Part shown: positions 1 through 5,190 of the stretch, one piece after another | Layout: every line of letters begins with the position of its first letter | Numbering within the stretch: position 1 is the stretch's first letter | Origin: an uncultured Collinsella sp. | GTDB lineage: Bacteria > Actinomycetota > Coriobacteriia > Coriobacteriales > Coriobacteriaceae | Assembly: GCA_905197385.1 (NCBI GenBank) | Contig: CAJJYO010000116.1 | Location: 1-5,486, forward strand | Direction: 5' to 3' | DNA length: 5,486 bases | Program-made: the position numbers and the translations under genes | Notes under the pieces: model-generated | Databases searched by the model: none | Told to the model about the DNA's origin: nothing | The model's input: only the letters and a program-made list of their open reading frames with translations

Positions 1-23
1 ACGCCGTAACTGCTCGACGCTGC

Positions 24-136
24 AAACGCCCCTAAGCGGCAATCTGACGTTCAATCGTCGGTCGCGTACCAAAGTACGCTTCCCTCCTCTTTCACGTCAC
101 CTTGCTCGCTTAGGGACGTTTTCGCTGTTGGTGACG
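24..136 (+). other. Structured intergenic region of unknown function
   Basis: This part of the gene-free first 356 bases is unusually rich in inverted repeats. An outer stem pairs 24-39 with 106-121, with one C/A mismatch (29/116) and one G-T pair. Inside it TGACGT (45-50) can pair with ACGTCA (94-99). A perfect 6-bp hairpin, GCGTAC-CAAA-GTACGC, lies at 64-79, and GACG/CGTC (46-49/56-59) could form instead of the middle stem. CGTCACC (95-101) also matches GGTGACG (130-136), which competes with the middle stem. A pyrimidine-rich stretch fills 80-93. The region is followed by two hairpins ending in a terminator, so it could be a small RNA, a cis-acting leader or the 3' end of an upstream transcript. 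It matches no RNA family I recognise (not tRNA, tmRNA, RNase P RNA, or a T-box by its conserved motif). The strand is inferred only from the forward terminator downstream. Confidence 0.35.
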
Positions 137-173
137 ATAACGCGGCGTTTCCATTGCTGGAGCTAGAGGCTTT

Positions 174-200
174 CTTTCGACTTGCGTTTTTAGTCGAAAG
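174..200 (+). other. Hairpin upstream of the terminator
   Basis: CTTTCGACT (174-182) and AGTCGAAAG (192-200) form a perfect 9-bp stem around a 9-base loop, TGCGTTTTT. The T-run lies in the loop rather than after the stem, so this is not a canonical intrinsic terminator. It sits five bases before the real terminator. Its 3' arm plus the next base, CGAAAGC (195-201), can alternatively pair with GCTTTCG (233-239) on the far side of the terminator stem. Confidence 0.5.
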
Positions 201-205
201 CTATT

Positions 206-244
206 AAGCGACATTCCGTTATTCGGAATGTCGCTTTCGTTTTT
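206..244 (+). terminator. Strong Rho-independent terminator
   Basis: A perfect 13-bp stem pairs 206-218 with 224-236 around a TTATT loop (219-223), and is followed by the T-rich tract TTTCGTTTTT (235-244). This is a textbook forward-strand intrinsic terminator. It should end either the upstream gene outside the window or an RNA made from the structured region before it, and it isolates lspA from upstream transcription. The opposite strand has no comparable T-run after the stem, so it is one-directional. Confidence 0.85.
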
Positions 245-298
245 AGCTGGTTATTTCGCTTGCGTTGGTGGATATGTCGTGCGTTCTGCGTATGGCAA

Positions 299-304
299 TA
301 TAAG
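299..304 (+). promoter_or_regulatory. Candidate -10 box for lspA
   Basis: TATAAG matches five of six positions of the TATAAT consensus. It lies in a short AT-rich patch between the terminator ending at 244 and the lspA start at 357. No convincing -35 box lies at 16-18 bases. lspA needs a promoter after that terminator, and this is the best-looking site, but TATTAA at 316-321 is a weaker rival. Confidence 0.3.
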
Positions 305-345
305 ATAGTTCTTTGTATTAAACGTAATTCGATGATCTTGAGGGT

Positions 346-351
346 AGGGGA
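346..351 (+). promoter_or_regulatory. Ribosome binding site deciding a TTG start for lspA
   Basis: AGGGGA, inside a longer AGGGTAGGGGA purine run, ends five bases before the TTG at 357. The first in-frame ATG (375) has only a GGGGA lying directly against it, too close for normal initiation. The spacing therefore favours the TTG start, which adds six residues to the protein. Confidence 0.6.
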
Positions 352-356
352 TTTCT

Positions 357-956
357 TTGGGTCGTGCTGGGGATATGACGCCGCCTTTGCGTTGGCGGTT
401 AGGTGTTGCTGGTGGGGTAGCGCTTGTTGTGCTGCTTGTTGACCAGCTGACCAAGCTTGCGGTTCGTGCCGTGGGCGATGCCCTGCATATGACCGTTATC
501 CCCGGTGTGATTGACTTTCTGTTTGTTCGCAATATCGGAGCCGCCTTTAGTATGGGCGAGGGCCATGGCGTTGCGTTCGCCGTGCTGGCGCTTGCGGTCA
601 TTGTCGCCATTGCCGTGTACTTGCTGCGTGCGCCTCAGCTTGCTCGTCTTGAGGTTGTGGGCATGGCCATGGTCGCGGGCGGTGCTGTCGGCAACGCGAT
701 TGATCGCCTGGCCATGGGCTTTGTGACTGATTTTATTGCCGCTACCTTCATTGATTTCCCCGTCTTTAACGTGGCCGATATTGGCATTACGGTCGGTGTC
801 GTGCTGGCTCTTATCGGTTACATGTTCTTGAGTCCCGCCGCTCGCGAGGTCGATGCGACCGCCGAGCTCAACGCCCGTGACGAGGCCCGCGCCAAACGCA
901 AAGCCAAGCAGCGTGGGGAGCGTGCCCGCAAGATTCGCGAAAGGAATGAGCGTTAA
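357..956 (+). CDS. lspA: Lipoprotein signal peptidase (signal peptidase II)
   Basis: This is an integral membrane aspartyl protease that removes the signal peptide from diacylglyceryl-modified prolipoproteins, just before the lipidated cysteine. The family signatures are present in order: VDQLTK (28-33), RNIGAAFS (58-65), GNAIDR (112-117) and FNVAD (137-141). Asp116 and Asp141 are the expected catalytic pair. Four hydrophobic segments, at about 15-30, 70-90, 97-115 and 140-158, give the usual four-helix topology. The protein is 199 residues; about 160 are the standard domain, and residues 161-199 form an extra, highly charged Lys/Arg-rich tail, presumably cytoplasmic. The start is TTG, chosen from the ribosome binding site; ATG at 375 is the alternative. 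The stop codon overlaps the ATG of the next gene (TAATG), so the two genes are probably translationally coupled in one transcript. Identity is secure from the motifs. Confidence 0.96.
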   Translation: MGRAGDMTPPLRWRLGVAGGVALVVLLVDQLTKLAVRAVGDALHMTVIPGVIDFLFVRNIGAAFSMGEGHGVAFAVLALAVIVAIAVYLLRAPQLARLEVVGMAMVAGGAVGNAIDRLAMGFVTDFIAATFIDFPVFNVADIGITVGVVLALIGYMFLSPAAREVDATAELNARDEARAKRKAKQRGERARKIRERNER

Positions 957-1969
957 TGGCCGACATCCATATTCTTGTTGCCGACGATTCCACTGGTCAG
1001 CGTCTTGACGCCTATCTGGGCGCCAACGATGGCTGCCCCACGCGCTCTGCCTGCGCGCACTTGATCGAGGGCGGCGCCGTTGCCGTCAACGGCGAGACCT
1101 GCCTATCAAAAAAGTATGCCGTGCGCTCCGGTGACCGCATCTCGGTCGACCTGCCCGAGCCGCACGATCCCACTGATGTGATTCCCGAGGCCATTCCCCT
1201 TGATATCCGTTACGAGGACGACTACCTCATCGTGCTCTCCAAGCAGCGCGGCCTGGTGTGCCATCCCGCCCATGGCCACGAGAGCGGCACCCTTGCGAAC
1301 GCTTTGGTCTACCATTGCGGTATCGATCATCTTGGTACCGTGCAGGGTGAGGACCGCCCCGGGATCGTGCATCGTTTGGATCGCGATACCTCGGGTCTCA
1401 TGCTTGCGGCAAAGGACGACGACACCCAGCGCGCGCTCCAAAATCTCATCCGCACGCGTACGCTCGACCGTCGCTATATCACACTTGTTCACGGGCACAT
1501 CGCCATGGACGAGGGCACCATCAACACCGGCATTGCCCGATCGACGCGCGACCGCGTCAAGATGGCGGTTTCCGATGACCCCTTTGCGCGTCAGGCCATC
1601 ACGACCTTCAAGGTGCTCGAGCGCTTTGATTCCACGCGTTTCGACGACGGCTACACGCTCGTCGAGTGCCACCTGTTTACTGGTCGCACGCATCAGATTC
1701 GTGTGCACATGCGCCATATCAACCATGCCTGCGTGGGCGACCCGCTCTACGGCAAGTGTGATACGCGTGCCGATCATGGTCTGACCAGGCAGTTCCTCCA
1801 TTCCTGGCGCGTGGCGTTCGACCATCCCGTGACGGGCGAGCGCATCGAGTGCCGCGACGAGCTGCCGTGGGATCTTGCGGCGGTTTTGGATGACCTGGCC
1901 CCGCGTTCGCTCGGTCGCACTGCCGCCGGCGACGAAATCGTCCCGCAGCTCGGTCTGCTCGAAGCCTAG
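956..1969 (+). CDS. RluA/RluD-family rRNA pseudouridine synthase
   Basis: This cytoplasmic enzyme isomerises specific uridines to pseudouridine in structured RNA, in this subfamily usually 23S rRNA. Residues of roughly 14-65 form an S4-like RNA-binding domain. The catalytic domain follows, with the signature HRLDRDTSG (139-147), in which Asp142 is the nucleophile by family precedent, and with GRTHQIRVHM (243-252), the other conserved active-site block. Length (337 residues) is normal for an S4-containing RluD-like member. The motif HRLDRDTSG resembles RluD and Bacillus YlyB, which also sits next to lspA, but the exact target uridines cannot be read from the sequence. The ATG overlaps the lspA stop by one base, showing an lspA-first operon. 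The last ~25 residues are a poorly conserved extension. No terminator follows, so read-through into the next gene is possible. Confidence 0.93.
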   Translation: MADIHILVADDSTGQRLDAYLGANDGCPTRSACAHLIEGGAVAVNGETCLSKKYAVRSGDRISVDLPEPHDPTDVIPEAIPLDIRYEDDYLIVLSKQRGLVCHPAHGHESGTLANALVYHCGIDHLGTVQGEDRPGIVHRLDRDTSGLMLAAKDDDTQRALQNLIRTRTLDRRYITLVHGHIAMDEGTINTGIARSTRDRVKMAVSDDPFARQAITTFKVLERFDSTRFDDGYTLVECHLFTGRTHQIRVHMRHINHACVGDPLYGKCDTRADHGLTRQFLHSWRVAFDHPVTGERIECRDELPWDLAAVLDDLAPRSLGRTAAGDEIVPQLGLLEA

Positions 1970-1987
1970 CCAGTATTAGGTGGTTTC

Positions 1988-2014
1988 TTGAACTCGGTAA
2001 GCCTGCGGTAAGAT
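1988..2014 (+). promoter_or_regulatory. Candidate promoter for the glycosyltransferase gene
   Basis: TTGAAC (1988-1993) is a good -35 match and TAAGAT (2009-2014) a fair -10 match, separated by 15 bases, which is short. The 7-base word CGGTAAG occurs twice (1995-2001 and 2006-2012), 11 bases apart, about one helical turn, between and overlapping the boxes. This arrangement could be an activator or repressor site. A palindrome TTACGTAA (2025-2032) lies just downstream. The operator idea is inference. Confidence 0.4.
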
Positions 2015-2041
2015 ATACGATTGTTTACGTAACGCGTTGCT

Positions 2042-2046
2042 GGGAG
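2042..2046 (+). promoter_or_regulatory. Ribosome binding site fixing the glycosyltransferase start
   Basis: GGGAG lies five bases before the ATG at 2052. An in-frame TTG at 2037 would extend the protein by five residues, but it sits upstream of this site, so the ATG is preferred. Confidence 0.6.
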
Positions 2047-2051
2047 CCTGC

Positions 2052-3347
2052 ATGCTCGCCTTTTTACAAACCAACACACCCATCGTGATCTTCAACCAGA
2101 TTGTCGTCACGCTGCTCACGGTCTGCTTTCTATACCAGGTGGTCTTCTTTGTCATTGGCGCTCTTCGTGGCGAGGTCGCGCCTCCCAAGGCCAAAAAACT
2201 CCACCGCTATGCCTTCTTTATTGCTGCGCATAACGAGGAGGCCGTGATCGCCAACCTCGTTCGCTCCATCAAGGATCAGGACTATCCGTCCGAGCTCATC
2301 GAGGTCTTTGTCGTTGCCGACGCCTGCACCGACAACACCGCGCAGCTCGCGCGCGAGGCGGGCGCCATCGTTTATGAGCGCAACGACCTGGCCCGCAAGG
2401 GTAAGAGCTGGGTCATGGACTTTGGCTTCGACCGCATCCTTAACGAGTATCCCGACACGTTTGAGGGCTACTTTATCTTCGATGCCGACAACGTTATCTC
2501 CCGTGATTACGTATCCAAGATGAACGATGCTTTTGACCAGGGCTTTCATGTGGTCACGAGCTATCGTAACTCCAAGAACTTCGGCAGCTCGTGGATCTCG
2601 GCGGCTAATGCTACGTGGTATCTGCGTGAGGCGCGCTTCCTTAACAACGCGCGCAACATCTGCAAGACGTCTTGCGCCGTCTCAGGTTCGGGCTACCTCA
2701 TCTCCGCCAGTGTTATCGAGGGCATGCACGGTTGGCAGTTCCACACGCTGACTGAGGACATTCAGTTCACCACGTTCTGCGCCATCCACGGCATTCGCAT
2801 TGGCTATGCACCGGCGGAGTTCTTTGACGAACAGCCCGTGACGTTTAAGGCGTCCTGGAAACAGCGTATGCGCTGGACTAAGGGCTTCTACCAGGTATTC
2901 TTTACCTACGGTAAGCACTTGGTCAAATCGACCTTTCGCTACCATCGCTTTGCCGCCTATGACATGTTCATGACGATTGCGCCCGGCATGCTGCTATCGT
3001 TGATCTCGATGCTCGCCAATGCGACGTTCCTCATCGTGGGCGGTCTTTCGCATGGCTTTTTGGCTACCGAGGTTGAGATGCAGGCGTGCGCCGCTTCGCT
3101 CATTTTGACCTTCGCCATGATGTATCAGACGTTCTTTATCCTGGCACTGCTCACGACCATCTTTGAGTACAAGCATATTCACTGCGCGCAAAAGTGGCGT
3201 CTGGTGACTAACCTGTTTACCTTCCCGATCTTTATGTTCAGTTATATCCCCATTACGGTGGCTGCTCTGTTCTTGAAGGTTGACTGGGTGCCGACGCAGC
3301 ACGCCGTGAGTGTTACCCTCGACGAGGTCATGCAAGGCGCCAAATAA
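2052..3347 (+). CDS. Membrane-bound processive family-2 glycosyltransferase
   Basis: This is a GT-A fold inverting glycosyltransferase of the cellulose/hyaluronan/PNAG synthase type, expected to polymerise a sugar from a nucleotide-sugar donor at the cytoplasmic face of the membrane. An N-terminal membrane helix lies at about 12-37. The catalytic domain shows AHNEE (59-63), Asp90 in VVADACTDNT, the DAD metal-binding motif (144-146), TED (234-236) with the likely catalytic base Asp236, and QRMRW (271-275), the Q(Q/R)xRW acceptor-site motif of processive enzymes. At least three hydrophobic segments follow, at about 305-335, 345-372 and 388-410. There is no PilZ domain, so no sign of cyclic-di-GMP control within the protein. 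Length is 431 residues. Substrate and product cannot be deduced, and no export, deacetylase or hydrolase partner is next to it. It has its own plausible promoter and is followed by a terminator-like hairpin, so it may be a single-gene unit. Confidence 0.9.
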   Translation: MLAFLQTNTPIVIFNQIVVTLLTVCFLYQVVFFVIGALRGEVAPPKAKKLHRYAFFIAAHNEEAVIANLVRSIKDQDYPSELIEVFVVADACTDNTAQLAREAGAIVYERNDLARKGKSWVMDFGFDRILNEYPDTFEGYFIFDADNVISRDYVSKMNDAFDQGFHVVTSYRNSKNFGSSWISAANATWYLREARFLNNARNICKTSCAVSGSGYLISASVIEGMHGWQFHTLTEDIQFTTFCAIHGIRIGYAPAEFFDEQPVTFKASWKQRMRWTKGFYQVFFTYGKHLVKSTFRYHRFAAYDMFMTIAPGMLLSLISMLANATFLIVGGLSHGFLATEVEMQACAASLILTFAMMYQTFFILALLTTIFEYKHIHCAQKWRLVTNLFTFPIFMFSYIPITVAALFLKVDWVPTQHAVSVTLDEVMQGAK

Positions 3348-3355
3348 CCATGATC

Positions 3356-3397
3356 AAAACCATCACAAAGGGGACAGGCACCTTTGTGGTGGTTTTT
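3356..3397 (+). terminator. Terminator-like hairpin with GGGGACAGGCACC motif
   Basis: A 16-bp stem pairs 3356-3371 with 3381-3396 (one T-G pair at 3363/3389) around a 9-base loop, and its 3' arm ends in TTTTT (3393-3397). It begins nine bases after the glycosyltransferase stop and should act as an intrinsic terminator. Because both arms end in A4/T4, it could work on either strand. The core AAAGGGGACAGGCACCTTT has the look of a dispersed palindromic repeat, which is recollection rather than something shown here, since it occurs once in this window. The next gene's ribosome binding site begins only 19 bases after the T-run, so the hairpin may instead be a partial terminator or attenuator. Confidence 0.75.
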
Positions 3398-3415
3398 GCG
3401 TTTGAGCTGCTGCCC

Positions 3416-3422
3416 AAGGAGG
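3416..3422 (+). promoter_or_regulatory. Ribosome binding site of the prepilin peptidase gene
   Basis: AAGGAGG is a perfect Shine-Dalgarno sequence six bases before the ATG at 3429. It rules out the in-frame upstream TTG at 3384, which lies inside the hairpin. Confidence 0.8.
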
Positions 3423-3428
3423 TGTTCG

Positions 3429-3851
3429 ATGTTCTATATCCCGTTTTGGATTTGCATCTTTGCCGGCGCGGCGATTGATGCCCGTGAGCGACGGTTTCCC
3501 AATCAGCTTGCCGGCGCGTGCGCCGTGGCTGCGCTTGCAGGCGTTTGGCTCGACAGGGGCGTTAACACAGCCCTTGACCACGCTGGTCTTGCGGTTATCG
3601 TCTACCTTGCCCTTGTGCTTACTGAGTCGCTCTGGCGTCGTGTTCGCCACGCCCCTGGCATTGGCATGGGGGACGCCAAGGCGCTCTTTGCCCTTTGCAC
3701 CCTCGATCCCCTGGGTGGTGTCGTCGCGTTTGCGGTTGCGCTCCTGACCCTTGCCGCCGCTTGTCTCATTGCAAAATCGCGCTCCCTGCCTTTGCTGCCG
3801 TTTTTGGTGCCTATATTTGCCATAATCGAGGTCGTGGGTAGTACGCTGTAA
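3429..3851 (+). CDS. Short A24-family prepilin peptidase
   Basis: This is a membrane aspartyl protease of the type IV prepilin/preflagellin peptidase family, which cleaves the leader of class III signal peptides from pilin-like proteins. The two catalytic aspartates are recognisable: Asp17 in AIDARERRFPN (15-25) and Asp82 in GMGDAK (79-84), the GxGD motif. The protein is only 140 residues, with hydrophobic segments at about 1-15, 27-40, 51-67, 95-116 and 120-138. That is the size of CpaA/TadV-type enzymes. It lacks the N-terminal cytoplasmic methyltransferase domain of PilD-type enzymes, so it probably cleaves without N-methylating. No pilin, assembly ATPase or secretin gene is in the window, so its substrate is unknown. 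The hairpin directly upstream raises the question of how it is transcribed. The gene ends 31 bases before the next start and the two are probably co-expressed. Confidence 0.85.
   Translation: MFYIPFWICIFAGAAIDARERRFPNQLAGACAVAALAGVWLDRGVNTALDHAGLAVIVYLALVLTESLWRRVRHAPGIGMGDAKALFALCTLDPLGGVVAFAVALLTLAAACLIAKSRSLPLLPFLVPIFAIIEVVGSTL
3818..3826 (+). promoter_or_regulatory. Candidate extended -10 promoter for the dNTPase gene
   Basis: TGC followed by CATAAT (five of six matches to TATAAT) forms an extended -10 element within the 3' end of the prepilin peptidase gene, about 57 bases before the next ATG. No clear -35 is seen, which is tolerable for extended -10 promoters. It would allow the dNTPase to be transcribed independently. 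Confidence 0.3.
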
Positions 3852-3870
3852 TCGTTTGCGCGCCCTTTTT

Positions 3871-3876
3871 AAGGAG
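3871..3876 (+). promoter_or_regulatory. Ribosome binding site of the dNTPase gene
   Basis: AAGGAG lies six bases before the ATG at 3883, which argues for that start over an in-frame TTG at 3856. An out-of-frame ATG at 3878 is too close to the site to matter. Confidence 0.75.
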
Positions 3877-3882
3877 CATGCC

Positions 3883-5130
3883 ATGGCAATCAATCAACAG
3901 ACAGCCGCCATCAAGGCGCGTACGGATCGCATTCCCGCGGCGTTGTCGCCCGAGCTGGTCGAGCGTATCGCTGCCGATCGCGCCTCGGGCGTCGTTAATC
4001 CCTATCGATGTGGTGACGACCAGGTTATCCGACGTGTCGATCGTGCCGCAGACGAGGGCACGCTCATGCGTCCATCCTTTATGCGCGATATCGAAAAGAT
4101 TCTGCATCTGCCCGCATACTCCCGTTATGCAGGTAAAACGCAGGTCTTCAGTTTTCGCAGCAACGATGACCTGTCGCGCCGCGGCCTGCACGTGCAGCTT
4201 GTCTCGCGCATCGCTCGCGATATCGGACGCGCTCTGGGGCTCAACTGCGATCTGATCGAGGCAATTGGCTTAGGCCACGACTTGGGCCACACGCCCTTTG
4301 GCCATGCCGGTGAGCGTTTCCTCAACGATATCTATCACGAGCGCACGGGTCGCTATTTTTTCCATAACGTGCAATCCGCCCGCGTGCTCGACGCACTGTA
4401 CGGTCGTAACGTGTCGCTCCAGACGCTCGACGGCGTACTGTGCCACAACGGCGAGTACGAGCAGCGTGTTTTTGAGCTTTCGGACATGGGTTCCTTTGAC
4501 CAGTTCGACCGAACCGTCGAGGAATGCATTGCCACAGGTTATAGCGCAATTGAGCACCTGCGTCCCATGACGCTCGAGGGCTGTGTGGTTCGCATCTCGG
4601 ATATCCTCGCCTACGTTGGGCGCGATCGCCAAGACGCCATTGCGGCGGGCCTGCTGTCGCCCGACGCCTTTGACGATGGCCTGGGCGGTGCATACAACAG
4701 CTGGATCCTCACGCACGCCTCCATCGATATTGTTGAGCACAGCTATGGCAAGCCGCGCATCGAGATGAGCGAGGGCTTGTTTGAGGAAATCCGCCGCGCT
4801 AAGCGCGAGAACTACGAGAAGATCTATAGCAAGGGCGGCATCGAAGGCGACTCCGAAGCGGAGCTGCGCGAGGCCTTTGAAAAGCTCTACGACCGTTGCC
4901 TGCAGGATATAAACGAAGGCGACGAGTCCTCTTACATCTTTAAGCACCACATCTCTCGCATTGAGCAGCAGCTTTCCTACTACGATCGCACCTATGCCTG
5001 GCAGGGCGATAAAGACCAGGCGGTCGTGGATTACATTGCTAGCATGACGGACGGTTATTTCTGCGAACTTACGAGCAAGCTTTTCCCGGGATTGAAGTTT
5101 CCGCACCGTACTTATATTAACGAACGGTAG
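3883..5130 (+). CDS. dgt: HD-domain dNTP triphosphohydrolase (dGTPase family)
   Basis: This cytoplasmic metal-dependent enzyme hydrolyses deoxynucleoside triphosphates to the nucleoside and tripolyphosphate, so it tunes dNTP pools. The HD-superfamily metal ligands are in order: His103 in GLHVQLVSRIAR, His132-Asp133 in GHDLGHTPFGHAGE (131-144), which is the hallmark block of this family, and Asp240 in ISDILAY (238-244). Further family-like features are FHNVQSARVL (160-169) and LCHNGE (186-191), the latter in the substrate-pocket region. At 415 residues it is shorter than the E. coli enzyme and typical of the broader bacterial group, whose members differ in nucleotide preference and allosteric control, so dGTP specificity is not assured. 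The C-terminal third is helical and charged. The downstream gene is a replication-maintenance ATPase, which fits a genome-maintenance context. No terminator follows. Confidence 0.9.
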   Translation: MAINQQTAAIKARTDRIPAALSPELVERIAADRASGVVNPYRCGDDQVIRRVDRAADEGTLMRPSFMRDIEKILHLPAYSRYAGKTQVFSFRSNDDLSRRGLHVQLVSRIARDIGRALGLNCDLIEAIGLGHDLGHTPFGHAGERFLNDIYHERTGRYFFHNVQSARVLDALYGRNVSLQTLDGVLCHNGEYEQRVFELSDMGSFDQFDRTVEECIATGYSAIEHLRPMTLEGCVVRISDILAYVGRDRQDAIAAGLLSPDAFDDGLGGAYNSWILTHASIDIVEHSYGKPRIEMSEGLFEEIRRAKRENYEKIYSKGGIEGDSEAELREAFEKLYDRCLQDINEGDESSYIFKHHISRIEQQLSYYDRTYAWQGDKDQAVVDYIASMTDGYFCELTSKLFPGLKFPHRTYINER

Positions 5131-5145
5131 TTCGTATTTATTCGG

Positions 5146-5151
5146 TATACT
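5146..5151 (+). promoter_or_regulatory. Candidate -10 box for the AAA+ ATPase gene
   Basis: TATACT matches five of six consensus positions, in a short AT-rich patch between the dNTPase stop and the next start. The -35 region at the right distance would lie in the end of the dNTPase gene and is poor. Read-through from the dNTPase gene is equally possible because no terminator intervenes. Confidence 0.35.
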
Positions 5152-5190
5152 GTTAGTGGAAAACGTATTTGATTGACGCACGGGATGGCT

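Noticed and set aside
61..121. Short - strand open frame through the structured region, ending in a TGA near 53-55
   Set aside because: It has no start codon after its upstream stop; the inverted repeats explain the sequence better than coding does.
1..205. tmRNA, RNase P RNA or T-box leader upstream of lspA
   Set aside because: None of the conserved sequence blocks of these RNAs could be recognised on either strand.
1106..1825. Long open frame on the - strand (239 codons)
   Set aside because: It is fully antisense to the pseudouridine synthase catalytic domain, with no family motif; it is a codon-bias shadow.
1970..2051. Terminator after the pseudouridine synthase gene
   Set aside because: No stem followed by a T-run is visible in this gap, so read-through from the lspA unit remains possible.
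3350..3478. 42-codon frame starting at an ATG just after the glycosyltransferase stop, as a possible leader peptide
   Set aside because: It has no ribosome binding site, runs through the hairpin and ends 50 bases inside the prepilin peptidase gene. No regulatory codon run is seen.
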